A stretch of DNA of 8,774 bases from the NCBI GenBank assembly GCA_021802115.1, contig JAKABA010000168.1:1-8774 (forward strand). Direction: 5' to 3'. Shown piece after piece: positions 1 through 5,766 of the stretch. The stretch is from a bacterium. GTDB lineage: Bacteria; Chloroflexota; Dormibacteria; UBA8260; Bog-877. A model generated the notes under the pieces. That model was given only the letters and a program-made list of their open reading frames with translations, was not told the DNA's origin and searched no databases. Each line of letters begins with the position of its first letter. Position 1 is the first letter of the stretch. The position numbers and the translations under genes were made by a program.

Positions 1-1
1 C

Positions 2-595
2 CTGACCATGGACCACGGCTTCAACGCCTCCACCTTCACCGCCCGGGTGATCACCTCGACCGGGGCCGACATGGGATCCGCGCTGGTGGGGGCGATCGGG
101 GCCTTGTCGGGGCCGCTGCATGGGGGTGCGCCCTCGCGCGCACTGCAGACCCTTGACGAGATCGGGACCGCGGACCGAGCCTACGCGTATCTCCGCCAGA
201 AGGTGGAGTCCGGCGAGCGCCTGATGGGCTTCGGGCACCGGGTCTACAAGACCGATGACCCCCGGTCCACCCTGCTCCGCCAGGTCGCCTTGGAGATGGG
301 GGGCGAGCAGGCACGGTTCGCCGAGCACGTGGAGCAGACCGCGCTGCTGGTGCTGAACGAGCTCAAGCCGGGGCGCCGGCTCTACACCAACGTGGAGTTC
401 TACGCCGGCGTGGTCATGAACACCGCGGGGATCCCCCGGGAGATGTTCACCCCGACCTTCGCCAGCAGCCGCACCGTGGGCTGGACCGCCGCGATCTGCG
501 AACAGGCGGCGCACAACCGCCTGATCCGCCCATCGGCGATCTACGTCGGGCCCGAACCGCCAAGGCCGCTACCGGCCGGCTACACCTACGGCTGA
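2..595 (+). CDS. Citrate synthase (CitA-like), C-terminal part; start lies outside the window
   Basis: The reading frame is open from the left edge (Leu-Thr before the first visible Met at base 8), so the N-terminal half is missing. Citrate synthase condenses oxaloacetate and acetyl-CoA to citrate in the cytoplasm. The visible part begins with the family block D-H-G-F-N-A-S-T-F-T-A-R-V. It then has G-P-L-H-G-G-A with the first catalytic His (codon 119-121), G-F-G-H-R-V-Y-K with the second (codon 236-238), and N-V-E-F-Y at the third catalytic position (codon 395-397). That third residue is Glu where E. coli GltA has Asp; I recall Glu in actinobacterial CitA-type enzymes, so this is probably subfamily-typical and not a loss. 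It is followed by F-T-P-T-F and the C-terminal R-L-I-R-P-S-A-I-Y-V-G-P block, so the C-terminus is intact. A strong hairpin follows the stop. A 2-methylcitrate synthase is possible, since the two are hard to separate from this part alone. Confidence 0.93.
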   Translation: MTMDHGFNASTFTARVITSTGADMGSALVGAIGALSGPLHGGAPSRALQTLDEIGTADRAYAYLRQKVESGERLMGFGHRVYKTDDPRSTLLRQVALEMGGEQARFAEHVEQTALLVLNELKPGRRLYTNVEFYAGVVMNTAGIPREMFTPTFASSRTVGWTAAICEQAAHNRLIRPSAIYVGPEPPRPLPAGYTYG

Positions 596-613
596 GAGCT
601 GACCGCGGGCCAT

Positions 614-640
614 GCTCGGGCGGCCATCGGTCGCCCGGGC
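614..640 (+). terminator. GC-rich terminator-like hairpin after citrate synthase
   Basis: A 12-bp stem pairs 614-625 with 629-640 around a 3-base loop (ATC). Two of the pairs (616/638 and 623/631) are G-U wobbles in plus-strand RNA; they would be A-C mismatches in minus-strand RNA. The hairpin therefore suits the plus transcript, and it starts 18 bases after the citrate synthase stop. There is no T-run after it, so it would be a U-poor terminator or an mRNA 3'-end stabiliser. The structure is seen in the sequence; the termination role is inferred. Confidence 0.6.
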
Positions 641-666
641 CACCCCCCGAAGGAGGCAGCCCGGGC
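633..666 (-). terminator. Terminator-like hairpin after the DUF5666-like gene
   Basis: Two copies of the palindrome GCCCGGGC (633-640 and 659-666) can pair as an 8-bp outer stem. An inner 5-bp stem (644-648 with 652-656) closes a 3-base loop, with a small internal loop between the stems. The inner pair 646/654 is G-U only in minus-strand RNA (C-A in plus RNA), so the minus transcript forms it better. It begins 8 bases past the minus-strand stop at 675. It shares 633-640 with the plus-strand hairpin. No U-tract is visible. Confidence 0.45.
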
Positions 667-674
667 GGTGGGGC

Positions 675-1109
675 TCAGCCAGGGGAGGTGGCCTGAATCC
701 CCAGGTCCAGGACGTGGCGGGCCAGGTGGCGGCTGCTGAAGAGGCCCTTTCCGGTGACCACCACCACCTCGTCCTTGGCCAGGTTGCTCACAGCCTCCCG
801 GGTCGGCTTGACACCGGGGCCGTGGTACAGCCAGATGGTGGCCTTCGGCGTGAGGGAGAGGGTGAGAGTCTTCCCGTCGGGTGCGGTGACCGTGAGCTCG
901 CCCTTGCCGAAGAGGCCGCCGCTCGAGGACTCGGCCGTGATCACCCCTGCCATCCGCGGCAGATGATGCCAGCCCCGGTGAAGGCCGTGCGGGCTGCTGG
1001 GGGAGGTAGCCGGGTTCGAGGTGGCGGCCGTGACCGCGATCGCTCCGCCGATGCTGGCGACCGCCGCCCCCGCCGCCACCGCCAGGGTCGTTCTGACGAG
1101 ACTGTGCAT
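675..1109 (-). CDS. Exported DUF5666-like small protein
   Basis: The product is 144 residues. Residues 1-30 look like a Sec signal peptide: Arg6, then a long Ala/Val/Ile stretch ending in an A-V-T-A-A cleavage-like site. A Ser/Pro/His-rich linker (31-52) follows. Residues 53-137 then have the pattern G-V-I-T-A-E...G-x-L-T-V-x-x-P-D-G-K-T-x-T-L-S-L...L-A-K-D-E-V-V-V-V-T-G...A-R-H-V, typical of DUF5666-like beta-barrel domains found in secreted or anchored proteins. Function is unknown. The ATG at 1109 is preceded by a clear GGAGGA Shine-Dalgarno with 4-5 bases spacing, which fixes the start. It converges on the citrate synthase and follows korB by 108 bases; its own upstream region carries promoter- and operator-like elements, so it is probably transcribed separately. 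The domain assignment is by motif pattern only. Confidence 0.82.
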   Translation of the reverse strand: MHSLVRTTLAVAAGAAVASIGGAIAVTAATSNPATSPSSPHGLHRGWHHLPRMAGVITAESSSGGLFGKGELTVTAPDGKTLTLSLTPKATIWLYHGPGVKPTREAVSNLAKDEVVVVTGKGLFSSRHLARHVLDLGIQATSPG

Positions 1110-1112
1110 GTG

Positions 1113-1118
1113 CTCCTC
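1113..1118 (-). promoter_or_regulatory. Shine-Dalgarno of the DUF5666-like gene
   Basis: On the minus strand this reads GGAGGA, followed by 3-5 bases and the ATG ending at 1107. It is the strongest ribosome-binding site in the window and decides the start of this gene. Confidence 0.7.
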
Positions 1119-1137
1119 CGATTTGATGGTTGGCCCA

Positions 1138-1196
1138 GGTGATGCTCACCAAGCTACCGGAGGGTTGCGGCCTGCGCCTTAGACAGCACTTAGAGA
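1138..1196 (-). promoter_or_regulatory. Candidate regulated promoter of the DUF5666-like gene
   Basis: Three elements line up on the minus strand. (a) Two direct repeats of TCTAAG (1189-1194 and 1178-1183) are spaced 11 bases start-to-start, the spacing used by many OmpR/PhoB-type response regulators. (b) A TAGCTT -10-like hexamer lies at 1151-1156, with no good -35 upstream; the proximal repeat sits about where a -35 would be. (c) A perfect dyad GGTGA-N3-TCACC at 1138-1150 sits on the predicted start of transcription. The predicted leader of about 35 bases contains the Shine-Dalgarno. The repeats and dyad are seen in the sequence; promoter and operator roles are inferred. Confidence 0.35.
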
Positions 1197-1217
1197 AGAC
1201 CGGCGGGGGCTCACGGC

Positions 1218-2246
1218 TCACCCGAAGGAGGCGATCAGCTCCTCAAAGAGCTCCTGGTCTGGTCTGAGCTCCGCCTCCCCGAGATCGCGCAGCGGGATGG
1301 CGCCCAGCCGCTCCCGGGTGCAGAAGTCCTGCGCCTGCGGATTGATGTACAGCAACCCGGTCACCACCTCCTTCGAGCGCCGGGCCTGGTCGAGGACCGT
1401 GAGGGCGGCCAGACGGTCGGTGGGGTCGTGGTCCGGCCCCAGCTTGCGCAACCGCAGCCGCGAGCCGTCGTGCAACTCCACGTCGACCACCTCGCCCTCG
1501 GGGTAGGACACCTCGACCTCCTGCTGGTGCGGGATGAAGTCGAGTTCCTGAAGCACCAGGTCATGCTGCTTGAGGTAGGCGTAGCTCTTGGTCGAGCCCT
1601 CATGGTCGTTGAAGGTGACGCAGGGACTGATGACGTCCAGGATCGCCGCGCCCCGGTGCGCCAGAGCTGCTCGCAGCAGCGGCACCAGCTGGGCGCCGTC
1701 TCCCGAGAAGCTGCGGGCGACGAAGGAGGCCCCGAGCTGAACCGCCAGCGCGGCGATGTCGATGGTCTCGAACTCGTTGACCGCGCCCCGCTTCTGAACC
1801 GAGCCGAGGTCCGCGGTCGCCGAGAACTGGCCCTTGGTCAGACCGTAGACGCCGTTGTTCTCGACCAAGTAGGTGCAGTCGAGATTGCGCCGAACCAGAT
1901 GGCAGAACTGTCCGAGCCCGATGCTGGCGGTGTCACCGTCGCCGGAGATCCCAAGATAGATGAGCTGGCGGTTGGCGACCGCAGCGCCGGTGGTGACCGC
2001 GGGCATCCGCCCGTGGACGGCGTTGAAGGCGTGCGAGCGTTCCATGAAGTACGCGGTCGCCTTGGAGGAGCAGCCGATCCCGCTCATCTTGGCGACGCGG
2101 TAGGGATCGACCCCGCTCTCGAACAGCGCCTTCACCAGGTGATTGGTGATCGAGTTGTGGCCACATCCCGCGCAGAGCGTGGTCGCGAGCCCCTTGTAAT
2201 CCTCCCGGGTCAGCCCGAGGCGGTTGGACCTGGTGGCGACCGCCAT
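1218..2246 (-). CDS. korB: 2-oxoacid:ferredoxin oxidoreductase, beta subunit
   Basis: The product is 342 residues and is the thiamine-pyrophosphate (TPP) and 4Fe-4S subunit of an enzyme that decarboxylates a 2-oxoacid to its acyl-CoA and passes electrons to ferredoxin. The probable substrate is 2-oxoglutarate, giving succinyl-CoA. Visible motifs are C-A-G-C-G-H (Cys25, Cys28), G-I-G-C-S-S (Cys59) and S-P-C-V-T-F-N-D (Cys209), the four cluster ligands. The TPP/Mg motif runs from G-D-G-D (102-105) to N-N-G-V-Y-G-L-T-K-G-Q (130-140). H-G-R-M-P (78-82) is also typical. Length and motif order match the mycobacterial KorB type. The ATG overlaps the korA stop as TGATG, and an AGGGGG Shine-Dalgarno lies inside the end of korA, so translation is probably coupled. 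No ferredoxin-like delta subunit is encoded nearby. I see no clear terminator hairpin directly after it. Substrate choice (2-oxoglutarate rather than pyruvate) is inferred from family resemblance. Confidence 0.94.
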   Translation of the reverse strand: MAVATRSNRLGLTREDYKGLATTLCAGCGHNSITNHLVKALFESGVDPYRVAKMSGIGCSSKATAYFMERSHAFNAVHGRMPAVTTGAAVANRQLIYLGISGDGDTASIGLGQFCHLVRRNLDCTYLVENNGVYGLTKGQFSATADLGSVQKRGAVNEFETIDIAALAVQLGASFVARSFSGDGAQLVPLLRAALAHRGAAILDVISPCVTFNDHEGSTKSYAYLKQHDLVLQELDFIPHQQEVEVSYPEGEVVDVELHDGSRLRLRKLGPDHDPTDRLAALTVLDQARRSKEVVTGLLYINPQAQDFCTRERLGAIPLRDLGEAELRPDQELFEELIASFG

Positions 2247-4132
2247 CAGCTGCGCCCCCTGGTGCCGACCAGCTCGGGGCTCGGGGTCGTCCGGGGCCCC
2301 AGCTGCTCCCGCTCGGCCAGCATCTCCACGACATCGTCGGCGAAGAGGGGAAAGCCGTCGAAGTGGAGGAGTGGGCGGATCCTCCCGGTCAACTCGGGGG
2401 GCAGCTCCATGCGCAGGAGCCCCAGCATCTGAGCGTCCCGGTTCTGTTCCACCAGGTAGACCCGCTCATGCTGCGCGAGAAACTCGGACACCGCCCTCCC
2501 CGGAGGCACCGATCGCAGTCTGAGGTAGGCGGTCGGAAGACCCAGCCGGCGCAACTCCTCCCTGGCCTCCACGACCGCGGCATCGGAGCTGCCGTAGGCG
2601 ATGATGCCGACCTCGGCGCCGGGGTCGACCTCCAGCTTCGGCTGGGGCAGCCGCTCGATCCCGGCCTCCAGCTTGTGGCGCAGCCGGGCCATCACGCGGG
2701 GGTAGACCTCCTCGCTCTCGGTGTAGCGGGCGCCCTCGTCATGGCCGCTTCCTCGGGTGAAGTAGGCGGCCAGCGGGTGGGGCGTCCCCGGCAGGGTGCG
2801 CGCGGCGATGCCGTCCCCGTCGACATCGCGATAGCGCTCGAACCGGCTCAGCCGCTGCAGGTCCTCCACCTTCAGCACCTTGCCCCGATCAAAGCCGCGC
2901 TGCGGATACGGAGGTGGCTCCGACATCCAGAGGTTCATGCCCAGATCGAGGTCCGACAGTATGAATACCGGGGTCTGCAACCGATCGGCCAGGTCGAACG
3001 CGTCTTGGGTCATCGTGTAGGCCTCCAGCACGCTGCCCGGGAGCAGGACCGGATGGCGGGTGTCCCCGTGGGAGAGCGTGTACGTGAACAGGAGGTCTCC
3101 CTGCATGGTCCGGGTGGGCAGGCCGGTCGACGGCCCCACGCGCTGGATGTCCGCGATCACGGCCGGGATCTCCGCGTAATAGGCGAGACCGACGAACTCC
3201 GCCATCAAGGAGATGCCGGGGCCGGACGTCGCGGTCATGGCGCGCGCCCCGGCCCATCCCGCTCCTACCACCATCCCGGCCGCCGCCAGCTCATCCTCGG
3301 CCTGAACGATGGCGATCCGGCGCTCGCCGGTCTTTGGATCGACCCTGGTCCGCTCGGCCAGCGCGGTCAGGTGGTCGGCGACGGACGAGCTCGGAGTGAT
3401 CGGGTACCACGCGAACACGGTGCAGCCACTCATGAGCGCCCCGAGGGCCATCATCTGGTTGCCCTCCAACAGCATCCGACGCCCCGCGGTTTCGGCCGGC
3501 CGCACCCTGAGGGATGCGCTGCTTCCGAACATCTCCCGGAAATAGGCGCGCCCGATGCCGATCGCCTCGAGATTGGAGGCGACCGCCTTGGGCTTGCGGC
3601 GGAATTGGCGTTCCAGAGCAGCTGTCAACGCCTCTTGGGGGATGCCCAGGACCTCGGCCACCACCCCCACGTAGATCATGTTGGTGAGGTACTTGCGGAG
3701 GTCGGGATCGGCGACCGCCTCCTTGGCCAGCTTGGCGAAGGGGACAGGGTACGGGACCAGGCCCTCGGGCCCACCCGGTCCCGGATCACCGAAGGCCTGC
3801 TCGTAGATCAGCACACCACCCGGGCGCAGCCGCCCGAGGTCCTGCGGGTACGTCGCCCGGTTCAGGGCGACCAGCAGGTCCGCCTGGCGGCGTCCCCCCA
3901 GGTGCCCCGCCTCGGTGGCGCGTAGGAAGAACCACGTCGGCAGGCCCTCGATGTTCGAGGGGAAGATGTTCTTGGGGGCCACCCCCAGGCCCATCTCGAA
4001 GAGAGCCCGGGTCAAAGCCAGGTTCGCTGACTGGCTGCCGGAGCCGTTGACGGTCGCCATCACCAGGTTGAGGTCGAGGGGGTCGCTCGCCAACGGTTGG
4101 TCAGCCACGACCGGTTGAGGTTTCACTTTCAC
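2246..4132 (-). CDS. korA: 2-oxoacid:ferredoxin oxidoreductase, fused gamma-alpha subunit
   Basis: The product is 628 residues in two fused parts. Residues about 20-200 are the gamma (CoA-handling) domain, with N-G-S-G-S-Q-S-A-N (29-37), K-N-I-F-P-S-N-I-E-G-L-P-T-W (54-67) and E-A-G-H-L-G-G-R (74-81). Residues about 218-628 are alpha: E-G-N-Q-x-x-A-L-G (223-231), the hallmark Y-P-I-T-P-S-S (243-249), Q-A-E-D-E-L-A-A, T-A-T-S-G-P-G-I-S-L-M, and V-G-P-S-T-G-L-P-T-R-T-x-Q-G-D-L. A C-terminal transketolase-like domain follows, with I-A-Y-G-S-S-D and V-E-Q-N. Fusion order and size match mycobacterial KorA (about 650 residues). Translation starts at GTG (4132) or at a second GTG two codons in (4126); an ATG at codon 25 would cut into the gamma domain. 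No Shine-Dalgarno precedes the GTGs, but TACGAT (4136-4141) does, so initiation may be leaderless. It is co-transcribed with korB through a one-base stop/start overlap. Confidence 0.94.
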   Translation of the reverse strand: MKVKPQPVVADQPLASDPLDLNLVMATVNGSGSQSANLALTRALFEMGLGVAPKNIFPSNIEGLPTWFFLRATEAGHLGGRRQADLLVALNRATYPQDLGRLRPGGVLIYEQAFGDPGPGGPEGLVPYPVPFAKLAKEAVADPDLRKYLTNMIYVGVVAEVLGIPQEALTAALERQFRRKPKAVASNLEAIGIGRAYFREMFGSSASLRVRPAETAGRRMLLEGNQMMALGALMSGCTVFAWYPITPSSSVADHLTALAERTRVDPKTGERRIAIVQAEDELAAAGMVVGAGWAGARAMTATSGPGISLMAEFVGLAYYAEIPAVIADIQRVGPSTGLPTRTMQGDLLFTYTLSHGDTRHPVLLPGSVLEAYTMTQDAFDLADRLQTPVFILSDLDLGMNLWMSEPPPYPQRGFDRGKVLKVEDLQRLSRFERYRDVDGDGIAARTLPGTPHPLAAYFTRGSGHDEGARYTESEEVYPRVMARLRHKLEAGIERLPQPKLEVDPGAEVGIIAYGSSDAAVVEAREELRRLGLPTAYLRLRSVPPGRAVSEFLAQHERVYLVEQNRDAQMLGLLRMELPPELTGRIRPLLHFDGFPLFADDVVEMLAEREQLGPRTTPSPELVGTRGRS

Positions 4133-4135
4133 TCA

Positions 4136-4141
4136 ATCGTA
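4136..4141 (-). promoter_or_regulatory. Candidate -10 element of the korAB operon
   Basis: The minus strand reads TACGAT, a good -10 match, 3 bases before the first GTG and 9 bases before the second. No convincing -35 is seen. If it is used, transcription would start near the second GTG and the mRNA would have almost no leader, in line with the missing Shine-Dalgarno. The motif is seen; its use is inferred. Confidence 0.3.
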
Positions 4142-4182
4142 GCGACCGCCAATCAGCCGGCCGTCTGGCTAGGGTCAGGCTT

Positions 4183-4207
4183 GGCTTCCCCGCCACCGGG
4201 GCGTGCC
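4183..4207 (-). terminator. Hairpin between the 108-residue gene and korA
   Basis: A perfect stem CCCCG (4188-4192) / CGGGG (4197-4201) with a 4-base loop is extended, across a small internal loop, by GGC (4183-4185) / GCC (4205-4207). It lies about 35 bases past the stop of the 108-residue gene, upstream of korA, on the same strand. There is no U-tract. It could limit read-through into korAB. The role is inferred and such stems are common in GC-rich DNA. Confidence 0.3.
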
Positions 4208-4242
4208 GGCGGCGACCGGGCCGGGACCGCCGCGGTTGGCCC

Positions 4243-4569
4243 TCAGGGCAGCCGCCAGTCGTGCTGGGCTTGTGCCTCGCGCAGCTGCCCTTCGCTCAGG
4301 GTCGACACCCGGACCGGGCCGACCAGGCTCCAATGGCGTCCGACCGGGCAGAACTGGATCCGCCAGAAGACGAGCCGCAACGACTTGACCGAGGCGCCGG
4401 GAATCCACCAGGTGGTGAACCGGTGTCCGCCTCGGCAGCTCACCACCGTGTCCAGGGCCAGCACCCGGCCGCGCCGGCTGGCGACATAAACCCACTCGAC
4501 CGCAGTGAGGGCCACCGCGCCGATGAGCATTCGACGGCGGGCGCGTCCGTGGTTCCGCACGACCTTCAT
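4243..4569 (-). CDS. Conserved hypothetical small protein with C-x3-H and CPVGxHW motifs
   Basis: The product is 108 residues. The N-terminus is basic (R5, R9, R11-R13), followed by a hydrophobic stretch (14-31) that could be one membrane segment or anchor. The core reads V-V-S-C-R-G-G-H-R-F-T-T-W-W-I-P-G-A-S (43-60) and I-Q-F-C-P-V-G-R-H-W-S-L-V (71-83). Cys45/His49 and Cys74/His79 are spaced like a two-part metal site, but binding is only a guess. I recall short actinobacterial proteins of unknown function with the same C-x2-G-H-x-F-T-T...W-I-P-G and C-P-V-G-x-H-W signature, so this is probably a real conserved family. The ATG at 4569 has a weak GGCGAG-like site, and an inverted repeat lies just upstream. 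It is in the same direction as korA but separated by 110 bases with a hairpin. No function is proposed. Confidence 0.75.
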   Translation of the reverse strand: MKVVRNHGRARRRMLIGAVALTAVEWVYVASRRGRVLALDTVVSCRGGHRFTTWWIPGASVKSLRLVFWRIQFCPVGRHWSLVGPVRVSTLSEGQLREAQAQHDWRLP

Positions 4570-4575
4570 ATCTCG

Positions 4576-4601
4576 CCGATCGTACTCCCATAGTCGATCG
4601 G
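4576..4601. promoter_or_regulatory. Inverted repeat over the candidate promoter of the 108-residue gene
   Basis: The arms CCGATCG (4576-4582) and CGATCGG (4595-4601) are perfect inverted copies. With a single unpaired T (4583), ACT (4584-4586) and AGT (4592-4594) extend each arm to 10 bases. A TACGAT -10-like hexamer for the minus gene (4579-4584) lies within the left arm, and the gene starts 7 bases away. A DNA-binding dimer here would cover the promoter. Alternatively the arms form an RNA hairpin at the very start of the mRNA. The repeat is seen; the function is inferred. Confidence 0.4.
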
Positions 4602-4730
4602 AGCGGTCCCCGGGCTGGCGGTGGTCACCGATGCCTGGACCTTCGCTGCCGCCAGTCCACTTCCGAAGAGTCGGCGCGCCGCGACGGCGCGTCGCCTGAT
4701 CGGGGCAACCGGCGCTCTCCTATATTCTTG

Positions 4731-4736
4731 GGCTTG
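4731..4736 (+). promoter_or_regulatory. Candidate -10 element of the aldo/keto reductase gene
   Basis: TATATT is a near-consensus -10 and one of the few AT-rich spots in this GC-rich window. It sits 31 bases before the ATG, giving a predicted leader of about 25 bases that includes the Shine-Dalgarno GGGAGAGG. The -35 is weak: the best partial match is CTGATC with a 19-base spacer. Confidence 0.45.
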
Positions 4737-4767
4737 GCGGTGGCGGGCACTGGCAAGGGAGAGGCTG

Positions 4768-5766
4768 ATGGACATTCCCCGTACGGTCCTGGGCACCACG
4801 GGCATGGAGATCACCAGGGTGGGCTTCGGGGCCTGGGCGGTGGGCGGAGGGGACTGGGCGTTCTCCTGGGGCGCTCAGGACGATGAGCGGTCCATCGCCG
4901 CAATCCATCGCGCGCTGGAGCTCGGGGTCAACTGGATCGACACGGCGGCGGTCTACGGCCTGGGCCACTCGGAGGAGGTGGTGGCGCGGGCGCTGCGCGA
5001 CCTGCCCCAAGGCGACCGGCCGTACGTCTTCACCAAGTGCGGCTTGGTCTGGGATCCGCACGACCGCACCAAGGAGCCGCGCGAGGTCGGCCGTCCGGAT
5101 TCGATCCGCACGGAGCTTGAGGGCTCGCTGCGGCGGCTCCAACTGGAGCGGATCGACCTCTATCAGATGCACTGGCCGGCGACGGACGGGACTCCGCTGG
5201 AGGAGTACTGGGGCTGCCTGCTGGAGCTCAAGCAGGAGGGCAAGGTGCGCGCGGTGGGCCTTTCCAACCACAGCTCGGAGCAGTTGGAGCGTGCCGAGGC
5301 CATCGGCCACGTCGACTCCCTCCAGCCCCCCTTCTCCCTGATCCGCCGGGAAGCGGGAGCCGACGTCATTCCCTGGTGTCGGCGGCATTCGACCGGGGTG
5401 ATCGTGTACAGCCCCATGCAGGCGGGCCTGCTGACCGGGGCCTTCTCATGGGACCGCGCCGCCTCTCTGCGGCCGGACGACTGGCGCTCGCGAGATCCCG
5501 AGTTCCAGGGGGAACGTCTCGCCCGCAACCTCGAGCTGGCTTCCGCCCTGACCCCGATCGCGGAGCGGCTCGGCACCACGGTGGCCGCGGTGGCGGTCGC
5601 CTGGACCCTCGCCTGGGAAGGGGTGACCGGCGCGATCGTGGGGGCCCGCTCGCCGGAGCAGGTCGACGGCTGGATCGGCGCGCCCTCGGTCAGCCTCACC
5701 GACGATGACCTGGAGCGAATCGCGCGGGCCGCCGAGCCGACGGGCGGGGGCCCGGTCCGCCCCTAG
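4768..5766 (+). CDS. Aldo/keto reductase family oxidoreductase
   Basis: The product is 332 residues, predicted to be a cytoplasmic (alpha/beta)8-barrel NADPH-dependent carbonyl reductase; the substrate cannot be told. The catalytic tetrad is visible: Asp58 in I-D-T-A-A-V-Y-G, Tyr63, Lys90 in F-T-K-C-G, and His135 in Y-Q-M-H-W-P. Other family blocks are V-G-F-G-A-W-A-V-G-G near the N-terminus, G-L-S-N-H-S (about 168-173), Y-S-P-M-Q-A-G-L-L-T-G, and the cofactor-binding G-A-R-S-P-E-Q-V near the C-terminus. I chose the ATG at 4768: it has the Shine-Dalgarno GGGAGAGG a few bases upstream and starts at the usual R-x-L-G-x-T-G-M family start. An in-frame GTG at 4621 would add 49 unlikely residues and precede the candidate promoter. 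Its stop TAG lies in a palindromic CTAG shared with the opposing PPOX gene. Confidence 0.95.
   Translation: MDIPRTVLGTTGMEITRVGFGAWAVGGGDWAFSWGAQDDERSIAAIHRALELGVNWIDTAAVYGLGHSEEVVARALRDLPQGDRPYVFTKCGLVWDPHDRTKEPREVGRPDSIRTELEGSLRRLQLERIDLYQMHWPATDGTPLEEYWGCLLELKQEGKVRAVGLSNHSSEQLERAEAIGHVDSLQPPFSLIRREAGADVIPWCRRHSTGVIVYSPMQAGLLTGAFSWDRAASLRPDDWRSRDPEFQGERLARNLELASALTPIAERLGTTVAAVAVAWTLAWEGVTGAIVGARSPEQVDGWIGAPSVSLTDDDLERIARAAEPTGGGPVRP

Noticed and set aside
586..1221. A 211-codon minus frame and a 176-codon plus frame (612-1142) over the DUF5666-like gene
   Set aside because: Both translate to Gly/Arg/Pro-rich sequence without motifs. The 144-residue frame has a signal peptide, a strong Shine-Dalgarno and domain pattern.
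1208..1221. Tandem duplication of GGCTCAC across the korB stop codon
   Set aside because: Two 7-base copies are real, but the stop is the same with or without the duplication, and so short a tandem is unremarkable at this GC content.
2363..3925. A 520-codon open frame on the plus strand opposite korA, and another of 334 codons at 1428-2432
   Set aside because: They lie antisense to clearly conserved korA/korB. Their translations are low-complexity and rich in Arg, Gly, His and Gln, with no family motifs. Long antisense frames are expected in GC-rich genes with biased third positions.
4621..4767. N-terminal extension of the aldo/keto reductase from an upstream GTG
   Set aside because: The extra residues do not resemble any domain, lie upstream of the TATATT element, and the ATG at 4768 has a good ribosome site and the normal family N-terminus.
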